Below, piece by piece: positions 7,914 to 16,093 of a stretch of DNA of 33,215 bases. Location: NCBI GenBank assembly GCA_035264765.1, contig DATFPQ010000125.1, forward strand, positions 1 to 33,215. Direction: 5' to 3'. The DNA comes from DATFPQ01 sp035264765 (GTDB taxonomy: Bacteria; Actinomycetota; Actinomycetes; Actinomycetales; Angustibacteraceae). The stretch's first letter is position 1; each line of letters opens with the position of its first letter. Position numbers and translations under genes: made by a program. The notes beneath the pieces were generated by a model. It saw nothing but the letters and a program-made list of their open reading frames with translations. It did not search any database and was not told the origin of the DNA.

Positions 7914-9500
7914 TCAGCCGACCGCGGACGGGGACGGCGGTGCGGCACCCCCTTGGGGTTCCGTCGCAGTCATCAGCCGGACGATCTCCGCACGGTCGGC
8001 CTCGGACGGCATCCCCCAGGACGGCCGGTACCCGTACACCTCGTGCAGCGGGGTGGCGCCCGTGCGGCCGTCGAGGATCTCCACCGAGCCGGGGTCGATG
8101 AGGGCCGGGTGCTCCACGCCGCAGGCCTCGGCCACCTTGACCAGGTCCCTGCGCAGGGTCTTGATGTAGTTCGCGACCCGGACCGACTTCAGCGCGGGGT
8201 CCAGCCCGCGGGACAGCCAGGCGTTCTGCGTCGCCACCCCGGTGGGGCAGGTGTCGGTGTGGCACTTCTGTGCCTGGATGCAACCGAGGGCCAGCATGGC
8301 CTCGCGGGCCACGTTGACCATGTCGCAGCCGAGCGCGAAGGCGACGATGGCGTTGTCCGGCAGTCCCAGCTTGCCGGCACCGATGAACACCACCCGCTCG
8401 TGCAGGCCGCGCTCGGCGAAGGTCTTGTACACCCGGGCGAACCCCAGCTGGAAGGGCAGCGAGACGGAGTCCGTGAAGATCAGCGGCGCGGCGCCCGTGC
8501 CACCCTCACCGCCGTCGATCGTCACGAAGTCGACGCCCCGGCCGGTGCGCGACATCAGGCCGGTCAGCTCGTTCCAGAACCCCGGATCCCCGACGGCCGA
8601 CTTGATTCCCACCGGCAGGCCGGTCTCGGCCGCGAGCAGCTCCACCCAGTCCAGCAGGCTGTCGGTGTCGGAGAACTCGGCGTGACGCGACGGGCTCACG
8701 CAGTCTCGGCCCTCGGGGACACCGCGCGCGCCGGCGATCTCGGCGGACACCTTGGCGCCCGGCAGCACGCCACCCAGACCCGGCTTGGCGCCCTGGCTCA
8801 GCTTGATCTCCAGTGCCCTCACGGGCGCCGAGGCCACGAGGTCCTTCAGCCGGGGCAGGCTGAAGCGCCCGGCCTCGTCGCGGCAGCCGAAGTAGGCCGT
8901 GCCGATCTGGAAGACGAGCTCGCCGCCCTTGCGGTGGTACGGCGACAGACCACCCTCTCCGGTGTTGTGCAGGCAGCCGGCCAGGGCCGCCCCGCGGTTC
9001 AGCGCCTCCACTGCCGCCCCGGACAGCGACCCGAAGCTCATCGCCGAGATGTTGACGACCGAGCCCGGGCGGAAGGCAGCGGCCCGGCCGTTGGCGGCGC
9101 CCATGACCTTCGCGCACGGCAGCTCGACCTCGTGACTGGAAGCGGGGCTCGACGCAGGAATGGCCCGCCCAAACGTCCGGTGGTTGATGACCGGGTAGCC
9201 GGGCGTGTACTCGATGTCGTTGTCCGTACCGAACCCGAAGTAGTTGTTCTGCTTCTTGGCCGACGCGTACACCCATCTGCGCTGGTCGCGGGTGAAGGGG
9301 CGTTCCTCGTTGTTGCCGGCCACCAAGTACTGCCGCAGCTCGGGGCCGACGGACTCGAGCAGGTAGCGAGCATGTCCCAGGACGGGGAAGTTGCGCAGCA
9401 GTGCGTGCTCGCGTTGCAGCAGGTCACGAGCGGCGACCGCTGCGACGGCGGAGAACGCCGCGGCTGCCGTGACCGGGAGAGCGTGGAAGTCCCGTTTCAT
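7914..9500 (-). CDS. FMN-binding glutamate synthase family protein
   Basis: About 528 residues, equivalent to the central and FMN domains of GltB without the glutaminase or C-terminal domains. Seen: an N-terminal hydrophobic alanine-rich stretch near residues 10-25 that could be a membrane anchor, FGFGTDNDIEY, ISAMSFGSLSGAAVEALN, HNTGEGGLSPYH, LEIKLSQGAKPGLGGVLPG, DFVTIDGGEGGTGAAPL, and a cluster-binding CIQAQKCHTDTCPTGVATQ whose three cysteines match the 3Fe-4S ligands of glutamate synthase. No small subunit (GltD) or amidotransferase lies nearby, so glutamate synthesis is doubtful; family members are redox enzymes of unclear substrate. I chose ATG 9500; a GTG at 9509 is in frame. It diverges from an SDR gene. 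Confidence 0.88.
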   Translation of the reverse strand: MKRDFHALPVTAAAAFSAVAAVAARDLLQREHALLRNFPVLGHARYLLESVGPELRQYLVAGNNEERPFTRDQRRWVYASAKKQNNYFGFGTDNDIEYTPGYPVINHRTFGRAIPASSPASSHEVELPCAKVMGAANGRAAAFRPGSVVNISAMSFGSLSGAAVEALNRGAALAGCLHNTGEGGLSPYHRKGGELVFQIGTAYFGCRDEAGRFSLPRLKDLVASAPVRALEIKLSQGAKPGLGGVLPGAKVSAEIAGARGVPEGRDCVSPSRHAEFSDTDSLLDWVELLAAETGLPVGIKSAVGDPGFWNELTGLMSRTGRGVDFVTIDGGEGGTGAAPLIFTDSVSLPFQLGFARVYKTFAERGLHERVVFIGAGKLGLPDNAIVAFALGCDMVNVAREAMLALGCIQAQKCHTDTCPTGVATQNAWLSRGLDPALKSVRVANYIKTLRRDLVKVAEACGVEHPALIDPGSVEILDGRTGATPLHEVYGYRPSWGMPSEADRAEIVRLMTATEPQGGAAPPSPSAVG

Positions 9501-9670
9501 GGCCGTCACTATGCCGCCCGTCGACGGTCCCGGCTACGACCGCCACGGCGAACTGAGCGCTCGGTCGCGGCAGACGTCGAAGGAAGGCGCGATCTGCGGC
9601 TGCGCTGCGCTGAGGTCACCGGCCTCGCCGTCAGGCGGTGGCCCGGCCGACCCGATGCCAGACTGCGGGC

Positions 9671-10417
9671 GTGGAGCGACGGTCGGTGCTGGTCACGGGG
9701 GCGTCTCGAGGAATCGGGGCCGCCGTGGCGCGGGCCTTCGCCGAGACCGGCGACCGGGTGGCCGTCCACTACGGCTCGAACCGGGCGGCCGCCGAGGCGA
9801 CCCTTTCTTCCCTACCCGGCGACGGCCACCTGGCCGTGCCGGCCGACCTCGCGGACCCCGACGCGGTGCTGCGGATGGTCGACACCGCGGCGTCGACCCT
9901 GGGGGGCATCGACGTCCTCGTCAACAACGCCGGGGTGTTCGAGCCCCACCCCATCACGGAGGTCTCCTACGAGGATTGGCAGCGCGCTTGGTCGCAGACG
10001 CTGGCCGTCAACCTCGTGGGCGCCGCGAACGTGACGTGGTGTGCCGTGCGCCACCTGCCCGTCGGCGGGCGCATCGTCAACATCGCCTCGCGTGGTGCCT
10101 ACCGCGGCGAGCCCGAGCATCCGGCGTACGGGGCCAGCAAGGCCGGACTGACCTCGCTCGGCCAGTCACTTGCCCTCGCCCTAGGACATCGACGCATCGC
10201 CGTCACTACGGTGGCGCCGGGCTGGGTCTCTACTGACATGGCCGCCGAGGCGCTGGCTGGTGCGGACGGCGACGTCCGCCGCCGGGAGAGCCCGCTCCAT
10301 CGAGTGGCAACCCCCGAGGAAGTGGCGCGGGCCGTGGTCTATCTCGCCTCGCCCGACGCCGAATACGCCACGGGTGCCGTTCTCGACTTCAACGGGGCCT
10401 CGCACCTGCGGTTGTGA
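9671..10417 (+). CDS. SDR family oxidoreductase
   Basis: A classical short-chain dehydrogenase of about 248 residues. Seen: the cofactor motif TGASRGIG near the N-terminus, NNAG in mid-protein, the catalytic serine in IVNIASRGAY, the YxxxK pair in AYGASKAGL, then VAPGWVSTDM and the C-terminal ATGAVLDFNGA. This set defines the 3-oxoacyl-ACP reductase-like group, which reduces carbonyls or oxidises alcohols with NAD(P)H; the exact substrate cannot be read. The domain starts at GTG 9671; the frame extends to 9638 but the extra residues are not family-like. It is followed after 62 bp by a quinone oxidoreductase gene on the same strand and then a VOC gene, possibly one transcript. Confidence 0.88.
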   Translation: MERRSVLVTGASRGIGAAVARAFAETGDRVAVHYGSNRAAAEATLSSLPGDGHLAVPADLADPDAVLRMVDTAASTLGGIDVLVNNAGVFEPHPITEVSYEDWQRAWSQTLAVNLVGAANVTWCAVRHLPVGGRIVNIASRGAYRGEPEHPAYGASKAGLTSLGQSLALALGHRRIAVTTVAPGWVSTDMAAEALAGADGDVRRRESPLHRVATPEEVARAVVYLASPDAEYATGAVLDFNGASHLRL

Positions 10418-10479
10418 GGTGGCGGCCAGCAGCGTGCTGAGGCGGGCACGAGAAGCCGCCGCGGGCTGCCTGGAGCAAG

Positions 10480-11457
10480 ATGCGGGGCATGCGCACTGTC
10501 GTCGTGACCAGGCCAGGCGGTTCCGAGGTGCTCGAGCTGGAGGACCGCGCCTCGCCGTCGCCCGGTGCCGGCGAGGTTCTCGTCGACGTCGCCGCTGCGG
10601 GTGTCAACTTCATGGACATCTACGGGCGCGAGGGGCGAGCGCCGTATGGCCGTGCGACCCCCTTCGTCCTTGGTGCCGAAGGGGCCGGCACGGTCGCCGC
10701 GCTGGGCAGCGGAGTCTCCGCCGTCTCAGTGGGCGACACGGTGGCCTGGACCGGCGTCCCCGGCAGCTACGCCGAGCAGGTCCTGGTGCCGGCGGACAAG
10801 GCCGTGCCGGTGCCGGAAGGGGTGGACGCGACGGTCGCCGCGGCCGTTCTGCTGCAGGGCTGCACGGCGCACTACCTGGCGAGCAGCACGTTTCCCGTTG
10901 CCGAGGGCGACGTGGCGGTCGTCCACGCCGCGGCTGGCGGTGTCGGGCTGTTGCTGACGCAGATCGTGCGGCTGCGCGGCGGCGTCGTGGTGGCCACGAC
11001 CTCGGGCGGGGAGAAGGCCGACCTCGCGGCCCGCGCCGGCGCGCAGCGCGTAGCGGGGTACGAGGACTATCCGGACGTCGTCCGCGAGGTCACCGAGGGT
11101 GCGGGCGCCCACGTCGTCTATGACGGCGTGGGGAAGGCCACCTTCGAGACGAGCCTCAGCGTGCTGCGTCGCCGCGGCCTGTTGGTGCTGTACGGGGCCG
11201 CCAGCGGCCCAGTGCCGCCCTTCGACCTGCAACGCCTGAGCACCAGCGGTTCGCTGTTCGTCACCCGACCCACGCTCGGCGACTACACCGCCACGCGCGA
11301 TGAGCTGCTGAGCCGGACCGAGGAGCTGTTCGGCTGGATCCGGGACGGGCAGCTGGACGTCCGCGTCGGCGGGACCTACACCCTGGCGGATGCGGGGAAG
11401 GCCCATGAGGACCTTGCCGCCCGCCGGACCACCGGCAAGCTTCTGCTCGTGCCGTAA
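10480..11457 (+). CDS. Zinc-independent quinone oxidoreductase (MDR family)
   Basis: A 325-residue medium-chain dehydrogenase/reductase. Seen: the N-terminal VLVDVAAAGVNFMDIYGREG typical of NADPH:quinone reductase, PFVLGAEGAGTV, the nucleotide-binding HAAAGGVGLLLTQIV, VYDGVGKATFETSL, and a terminal AGKAHEDLAARRTTGKLLL. The catalytic zinc cysteine of alcohol dehydrogenases is absent, which fits the QOR branch. The usual reaction is NADPH-dependent reduction of quinones or enones. The ATG at 10480 has GGAG at 10472-10475; a second ATG at 10489 is a weaker option because its upstream GGGG is too close. It lies between the SDR and a VOC gene on the same strand. Confidence 0.88.
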   Translation: MRGMRTVVVTRPGGSEVLELEDRASPSPGAGEVLVDVAAAGVNFMDIYGREGRAPYGRATPFVLGAEGAGTVAALGSGVSAVSVGDTVAWTGVPGSYAEQVLVPADKAVPVPEGVDATVAAAVLLQGCTAHYLASSTFPVAEGDVAVVHAAAGGVGLLLTQIVRLRGGVVVATTSGGEKADLAARAGAQRVAGYEDYPDVVREVTEGAGAHVVYDGVGKATFETSLSVLRRRGLLVLYGAASGPVPPFDLQRLSTSGSLFVTRPTLGDYTATRDELLSRTEELFGWIRDGQLDVRVGGTYTLADAGKAHEDLAARRTTGKLLLVP

Positions 11458-11508
11458 GGAGCAGGGCCCCCGGCGATGACTGCGGTACGGCCAGGGGGTC
11501 TACACCGT

Positions 11509-11889
11509 ATGACCATCACCACGCGCATCATGAGCGTCTCCGTCGAGGTCGCCGACCAAGACAAGGCGCTCACCTTCTACCGCGATGTCCTGGGCTGCGA
11601 AGTCCGCACCGACATCGAAGTCTGGCCCGGCGCCCGCCTCGTGGAGGTCGTTCCCCCCGGCTCGGACGTCGCAATCGCCCTGCTGACCCGAGAAAGCGGT
11701 CTACCGATCGGCGTGCGGTACGTCACCGAAGATGCTGAGGAGGCGCACCGGGCTCTGACAGCCGCGGGCGTGACGCCGCACCAGCCCGTGCTCTACACCG
11801 ACTTCGCGCCACCGATGTTCACCCTCGATGACCCGGACGGGAACACCATCATCCTGATCGAGCCCGGCGGCGAGAACCGCGACAGCTGA
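11509..11889 (+). CDS. VOC family protein
   Basis: A glyoxalase-fold protein of about 126 residues. Seen: MSVSVEVADQDKALTFYRDV, LGCEVRTDI, ALLTRES in the middle, YVTEDAEEAHRALTAAGVTP and the terminal TLDDPDGNTIILIEP, which carries the usual second-half turn. The final metal-ligand glutamate position is shifted, so metal use is uncertain. I set the start at ATG 11509, with AGGGGG about ten bases upstream; ATG 11476 is in frame and closer to an AGGAG, and would add eleven residues without fold features. It lies 51 bp after the quinone oxidoreductase gene and may share its transcript. Confidence 0.82.
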   Translation: MTITTRIMSVSVEVADQDKALTFYRDVLGCEVRTDIEVWPGARLVEVVPPGSDVAIALLTRESGLPIGVRYVTEDAEEAHRALTAAGVTPHQPVLYTDFAPPMFTLDDPDGNTIILIEPGGENRDS

Positions 11890-11908
11890 GCACGCGCCAG
11901 CAGCGTTC

Positions 11909-11921
11909 CGGGTCGCACCCG
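11909..11921. terminator. Small hairpin between convergent genes
   Basis: A perfect 5 bp stem, CGGGT and ACCCG, with a 3-base loop lies between the convergent VOC and ElaA genes. It is short and has no T tract, so it is only a candidate bidirectional terminator. Confidence 0.3.
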
Positions 11922-11932
11922 TACCCGTGGCT

Positions 11933-12385
11933 CTATGCGTTGGCCCGCCGCATCGGCACGTGCGGAATCCCGTCCTCGTCGAACTCCTCACCAGCCACAG
12001 CGAAACCGAAGCGCGCGTACCAGCGCGCGAGGTGGGCCTGCGCGTGGAGGACGACGGGTGCGGAAGGGTCGAGGTCCCAGCAGCGGTCGAGGGCCTTGCG
12101 CATCAGCTGCGAGGCTATGCCGTGCGACCGGGCCGCGGGCACCGTCGCGACTCGACCCACCCGGAAAGCGCCGTCGGCGTCGCGCAGCACCCGCAGGGTG
12201 GCGAGCACTTCTGCGCCGTCGGTGGCCCAGTGCAGCTCGGCACCAGGCTCAAGGTCCCGTCCGTCGAGGTCCGGGTAGGCGCACGACTGCTCGACGACGA
12301 ACACCTCGACCCGTAGGCGCAGGATCGCGTAGAGCGTCAACGGGTCGATCGCGCGGACGTCGGCATGGTGGAAGGCGAAGGCCAC
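11933..12385 (-). CDS. elaA: ElaA-family GNAT acetyltransferase
   Basis: A 150-residue GNAT protein. Seen: the ElaA signature LRLRVEVFVVEQSCAYPDLDGRD is split here into its parts, VEVFVVEQ followed by CAYPDLDG, then RVGRVATVPAARSHGIASQLM, which contains the acetyl-CoA binding R/Q-x-x-G/A segment in the variant form RSHGIA, and a C-terminal YARFGFAVAGEEFDEDGIPHVPM typical of ElaA. The acceptor substrate of ElaA is not firmly known. The start is GTG 12385 by domain position; no clear ribosome binding site is seen. It diverges from the DinB gene across 49 bp, so the two promoters must lie close together. Confidence 0.85.
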   Translation of the reverse strand: MAFAFHHADVRAIDPLTLYAILRLRVEVFVVEQSCAYPDLDGRDLEPGAELHWATDGAEVLATLRVLRDADGAFRVGRVATVPAARSHGIASQLMRKALDRCWDLDPSAPVVLHAQAHLARWYARFGFAVAGEEFDEDGIPHVPMRRANA

Positions 12386-12434
12386 TACGACACGCTAGCC
12401 GCGTCGCGCGCGGGCGGATGACAGACTGCCGTCC

Positions 12435-12962
12435 ATGACGCAGCCGGCAGCCGTTCCACCTGAGACAACTGACTGGACGTTCGTCATCGACAAGGGCTGC
12501 ACCCAGTGTGGGTTCTCGGCCCAGGACGTCGAGTCCACCGGTAACCGGGTGCGTGCCACGATCCCGCGCTGGCGCGAGGCGCTGTCTCGCAAGGACGCCG
12601 CTGACCGGCCAGAGCCTACGGTGTGGTCTCCGCTGGAGTATGCGTGTCACGTGCGAGACACCTGTCGGATCTTCCGTAAGCGGCTGGAGCTGATGCTGGT
12701 CGAGGACGACCCGACGTTCAGGAACTGGGACCAGGACGCGACGGCCGTCGCGGAGGACTACTTCCATCAGGTTCCGGCGGTGGTGGCTGAGCAGCTTGCT
12801 GCGGAGGCCGAGGCAACGGCGGCAGCGTTCGACGCCGTGCAGCCCGATCAATGGGAGCGGCCGAGCCGGCGCAGCAACGGGTCGATGTTCACGGTGAGGA
12901 CCTTCGCGATCTACTTCCTGCATGACGTGGAGCACCACCTGCACGACGTAGCCGGGAGATGA
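12435..12962 (+). CDS. DinB-like four-helix protein
   Basis: A 175-residue protein of the DinB/YfiT metal-binding helix-bundle group. Seen: an N-terminal DKGCTQCGF, which is conserved in actinobacterial members, WSPLEYACHVRDTCRIFRKR with the first histidine, and a C-terminal FAIYFLHDVEHHLHDV with the remaining histidines expected to bind metal. The family includes mycothiol- or bacillithiol-dependent transferases; which thiol or substrate is used here cannot be read. The ATG at 12435 is chosen by domain position. It converges on the APH-fold kinase gene, with only 8 bp between the two stops, so no separate terminator fits between them. Confidence 0.83.
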   Translation: MTQPAAVPPETTDWTFVIDKGCTQCGFSAQDVESTGNRVRATIPRWREALSRKDAADRPEPTVWSPLEYACHVRDTCRIFRKRLELMLVEDDPTFRNWDQDATAVAEDYFHQVPAVVAEQLAAEAEATAAAFDAVQPDQWERPSRRSNGSMFTVRTFAIYFLHDVEHHLHDVAGR

Positions 12963-12970
12963 CCCCTCGC

Positions 12971-13918
12971 TCAGGGGCGTGGAGCGTTGACCGCATCGAG
13001 GAGGCCTAGAAGCCGCGCGCGGGTGTGCGGGTCGTCAAGCACCTCGCCGATCCAGGCGGCGGAGCCCGCCCGGTCCGGGGAGCGAGGGTTGGGCTGCAGC
13101 CAGTCGGTGGCAGCGATCTCGGTGATGTGGCCGAGTTGTGCGATCAGCATCGAGAAGTGACCGGGCCGGCTGACGCCCGCCGGGCCACCGGCCTGCCGGT
13201 AGGCATCGACCAGGGCGCGCGCCCGGCCGGCGTCCGCGCGGGCGTACTCGAACAGCACGCACGCGAGCTCCTGGCTGGGGTCAGCCGGTCCGCTGTTCTC
13301 CCAGTCGATGACGCACACCCCACCGGAAGCGGTCGGTAGAACGTTGTCGCACCACAGGTCGCAGTGGCAGGTCCGCACCAGGGCGGGCGGCTCCAGCCAG
13401 GACTCCAGCTCCACGAGCTCGTCGCCCAGCTCAGCCAGACGGTCGGCGAAGGGCGCGCCGTGGGCCAGGAGCTGCCGCACCAGGTCGTCCCAGCGGTCAG
13501 CGCCCACGGGTTCGCGGTACCAGGGGTCGACGGGCCGGGGGTCCGGACCGCCGACCGAGTGGATGGCGGCCACGACCTCGCCCACGAGCGCCGGGTCGAG
13601 CCCGGCGTCGGGTTCTCCCAGGTCGACCCATTCGTACAGCCGCAGCTGGGTGCCGCCGATCTGCGCGAACACGCACCCTTCCGACGTACGCCGCGGCTGC
13701 GGTGTCGGCACGCCTGCCCGGTGTGCCGCCTCCTGGAACTCGGTGGACCACCGCATCTCCTGCTCAGTGCACGGGGCGAACGGCACCTTCACCGCCCAGC
13801 AGCCGTCCGCCGTGTCGAGGCGCCAGACCACGCCTTGCCGGCCGCGAGCAACTGGTCCCTCCGACAGCCGGGCCGTACCGCTCAGGCCAAAGCGTCGGGC
13901 GATCTCAGCTCCGTCCAT
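12971..13918 (-). CDS. APH-fold phosphotransferase
   Basis: A 315-residue aminoglycoside phosphotransferase-like kinase. Seen: a glycine-rich start GPVARGRQGVVWRL, the ATP-binding lysine K44 in WAVKVPF, the catalytic loop HCDLWCDN at residues 185-192 with D187 and N192, and IDWENSG with D205. The loop has C186 and W189 in place of the commoner G and H, as in some fructosamine and macrolide kinase relatives. The substrate is unknown and resistance is not implied. The ATG at 13918 has GGAG eight bases upstream. It diverges from another kinase-like gene across 130 bp. The two share little similarity outside the catalytic core. Confidence 0.85.
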   Translation of the reverse strand: MDGAEIARRFGLSGTARLSEGPVARGRQGVVWRLDTADGCWAVKVPFAPCTEQEMRWSTEFQEAAHRAGVPTPQPRRTSEGCVFAQIGGTQLRLYEWVDLGEPDAGLDPALVGEVVAAIHSVGGPDPRPVDPWYREPVGADRWDDLVRQLLAHGAPFADRLAELGDELVELESWLEPPALVRTCHCDLWCDNVLPTASGGVCVIDWENSGPADPSQELACVLFEYARADAGRARALVDAYRQAGGPAGVSRPGHFSMLIAQLGHITEIAATDWLQPNPRSPDRAGSAAWIGEVLDDPHTRARLLGLLDAVNAPRP

Positions 13919-14048
13919 CGGTCCACTCCAGCATGTGCTCGTCCTGCAGGGACAGGTCTACGGACCGGTCGTCTGGGCCATGGTCGTGGTGGCGCCCTGG
14001 TACGGGAAGTGACTGGATCCCCTCGGGGACCACCGTCAGGATGGCGCG

Positions 14049-15236
14049 GTGACCCTGCCGCCCCGCGTCGTGACCCTCGTACTCTGCCTGCCCGACGGTG
14101 AGGTGCTGGGGGCGCTGCCACCGTTCGAGGTGGGGGTGCCCTGGTGGCAGGAGGTCGGCCCCGTCGTCGCCGCCGCGCACTCGCTGCACGGCGTCGACGT
14201 CACCGTGCTGCGGCTGCTACGCGGCTCGTACGAGGACGCGTGCGGTGGCCCGGTGACCTACCTGGCTCAGGTCTCGGCACCGGTACCTGGCCTGAGCCCA
14301 TGGGACGAGCCGTGCACCGACCATCCGCTGCGCCTTCCGTACGCCCGACCGGGCGGGCCGGCGGCAGATCTGACCTGGGCCGACCAGGCGCTGGCGGCCA
14401 TGGACCGCCCCCGGACCTCGACCGCCCGCCAGGTGCGCACGTGGAACCTCTCGAGCATCTGGCGGCTGCCGACGTCGGCCGGGCCTGTGTGGCTCAAGGT
14501 CGTGCCGCCGTTCTTCGCCCACGAGGGTCGCGTGCTCCGCCGGCTCGACCCCACCGTCGTACCGCCGCTGCTGGCCACCGACGCGGCACGGGTTCTGCTG
14601 GACGAGGTGGCCGGCGAGGCCCTGTACGACGCCTCCGGACCGGTACTGCGGCGCATGGTGTCCCGGCTCGTCGGACTGCAGACGCAGTGGGTCGACCGTG
14701 TGCCGGACCTACTGGAGCTCGGCCTGCCGGACTGGCGTGCCGGCTCCTTTCCCACGCAGGCGGCCGCGACCCTGGACCGCACCGCCGACCAGCTCGACCC
14801 TGACGTCAGGCTCGCCTGCGAACAGGTCGTCAACGGTCTGGCCCCATGCTTCTCGGCGATCGAGGCCTGCGGAGTGCCGGACACGCTCGTACACGGCGAC
14901 TTCCACCCCGGGAACTTCGTCGGGGACGACGGGCACCTGAGGCTGCTGGACTGGGGAGACTGCGGCGTCGGCAACCCGCTCCTGGACCGGGCCGCGTTCC
15001 TGGAGCGGATCCCGGCCGATGACCGGGCTGTCGTCCTGGCCCACTGGGAGCGGTTGTGGCGCACCGCCGTTCCCGGCTGCGACCCGGTCCGGGCCGGTGA
15101 GCTTCTCGAGCCGGTGGCCGCCTTGCGGCAGGCCGTCATCTACGACGCCTTCCTGGCCGGCATCGAGCCGAGCGAGCGGATCTACCACCGCTCCGACCCC
15201 GCCCGCTGGCTGCGCACCGTGGCTGTGCTGTCCTGA
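14049..15236 (+). CDS. APH-fold phosphotransferase with extra N-terminal domain
   Basis: A 395-residue protein. Residues 130-390 are an APH-type kinase: K150 in VWLKVVP, the catalytic loop HGDFHPGN at 282-289 with D284 and N289, and LDWGDCG with D301. The first 115 residues are an additional domain whose strand pattern (VVTLVLCLPDGEVLGALP, then VTVLRLLRG and VTYLAQV) resembles a degenerate Nudix fold, but no Nudix box is present, so this is only a suggestion. The GTG at 14049 has AGGA seven bases upstream. A strong hairpin overlaps the stop codon. The reaction is unknown; the double-domain layout may couple small-molecule binding to phosphorylation. Confidence 0.83.
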   Translation: MTLPPRVVTLVLCLPDGEVLGALPPFEVGVPWWQEVGPVVAAAHSLHGVDVTVLRLLRGSYEDACGGPVTYLAQVSAPVPGLSPWDEPCTDHPLRLPYARPGGPAADLTWADQALAAMDRPRTSTARQVRTWNLSSIWRLPTSAGPVWLKVVPPFFAHEGRVLRRLDPTVVPPLLATDAARVLLDEVAGEALYDASGPVLRRMVSRLVGLQTQWVDRVPDLLELGLPDWRAGSFPTQAAATLDRTADQLDPDVRLACEQVVNGLAPCFSAIEACGVPDTLVHGDFHPGNFVGDDGHLRLLDWGDCGVGNPLLDRAAFLERIPADDRAVVLAHWERLWRTAVPGCDPVRAGELLEPVAALRQAVIYDAFLAGIEPSERIYHRSDPARWLRTVAVLS

Positions 15237-15253
15237 CCGGAGCGGCCGGTCAG
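15233..15253 (+). terminator. Terminator hairpin overlapping kinase stop
   Basis: The arms CTGACCGG and CCGGTCAG pair perfectly over 8 bp with a 5-base loop. The left arm contains the TGA stop of the kinase gene. There is no T tract, but the stem is strong and the position directly at the gene end fits termination. Confidence 0.55.
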
Positions 15254-15291
15254 CGCTGGTCGGCGTCCGATGAGTCTCGGGAGGGCAGCCC

Positions 15292-15497
15292 GTGCGTTGC
15301 GGCATGACCAGCGTTTTCGGAGACATCACCATGTCCGTCGACGGGTTCGTCACCGGCCCTGGGACGGACCTGCAGCACGGCCTCGGCCTGGACGCCGACG
15401 GCCTGCATGCCTGGGCGCTCGGATCCAGCGGGAGGTGCGCGTCTCTGCGACCGCCATCCCCCTCACGTACGAGGTCGGACGTGCAAGGTCTCGATGA
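15292..15497 (+). pseudogene. Decayed RibD-C/DHFR-family reductase remnant
   Basis: From GTG 15292 (GGAGG seven bases upstream) the frame encodes a typical RibD-C start, with ITMSVDGFVTGPG and DGLHAWALG, then loses similarity after about 45 residues. In another frame the next stretch reads REVRVSATAIPLTYEVGR and stops at 15497, which resembles the last strand of the same family. The simplest reading is a large internal deletion with a frame change near 15420-15425, removing most of the gene. The N-terminal assignment is firm; the tail assignment is an inference from pattern only. The first frame runs on into the 2'-5' RNA ligase gene, so automatic annotation would report a false fusion. Confidence 0.55.
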
Positions 15498-16038
15498 CGC
15501 CAAGCACGGCTCGCCGGCTACCGAGACCGCCCTCATCGTTGCCGTCTTGGAGGCCGAGCCCGTGGTCGGCCGGCACCGCAGGGATCTCGACCGATCCGCC
15601 GCATGGGGAGTACCACCGCACGTCACGATTCTCTACCCCTTCCTCTCGCCGAGCGAGGTGGACGAGCTGGTCCTCACCGCCTTGTCTTCGGCCGTGCGCT
15701 CCGTACCCGCCTTCGACTGCGCCTTTCCTGCCACGCGCTGGTTCGGGGACGACGTCGTGTGGCTCGAGCCGAGCCCGGGCGGCCCATTCCGGGACCTCAC
15801 CGAGGCAGTGTGGCGCCGCTTCCCCGAGTACCCGCCGTACGGCGGCCGCTACGACGACGTGGTCCCTCACCTCACCGTGGCCGAGCGCGAGCTCGGCAGC
15901 ATCGACATGCTGAAGGCGGCCGAATCCGCGGTGCGGGCCATGCTCCCCGTGCGCGCGCGAGTCCACGAGGCACTTCTCATCGCGGGGTCATCGAGGCCCA
16001 GCTCTTGGAGGACCGTCCATGTGCTGCCGCTCGGATGA
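15481..16038 (+). CDS. 2'-5' RNA ligase family protein
   Basis: About 185 residues in the 2H phosphoesterase superfamily. Seen: the two HxT motifs, HVTILYPF and HLTVAE, separated by about 83 residues, and the conserved PPYGG..DDVVPHLT stretch that precedes the second. Family members act as RNA ligases or cyclic phosphodiesterases on 2'-5' linkages. The GTG at 15481 has GAGG six bases before it and lies close to the first family strand ETALIVAVLE, so I reject the frame that starts at 15292 and crosses the reductase remnant. The remnant's stop at 15497 lies just inside this gene. The gene converges on the LLM oxidoreductase gene. Confidence 0.8.
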   Translation: MQGLDDAKHGSPATETALIVAVLEAEPVVGRHRRDLDRSAAWGVPPHVTILYPFLSPSEVDELVLTALSSAVRSVPAFDCAFPATRWFGDDVVWLEPSPGGPFRDLTEAVWRRFPEYPPYGGRYDDVVPHLTVAERELGSIDMLKAAESAVRAMLPVRARVHEALLIAGSSRPSSWRTVHVLPLG

Positions 16039-16093
16039 GGTGGAGTCGCTGGTCGTCGCGGACGTCAGCGGGAGCGGCTTCGCGGGATGATTG

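Noticed and set aside
7689..10034. Long plus-strand open frame of about 780 codons
   Set aside because: It lies opposite the kinase and FMN glutamate synthase-like genes, has no family motif and is rich in arginine, glycine and proline, as expected for an antisense shadow in GC-rich DNA.
7008..15236. Aminoglycoside resistance genes
   Set aside because: The three APH-fold proteins have only the general kinase core; none shows features of a known resistance enzyme, and the superfamily is large and diverse.
15292..16038. A single fused reductase-RNA ligase gene
   Set aside because: Most of the reductase is missing, a possible tail lies in another frame, and the ligase has its own start with a ribosome binding site.
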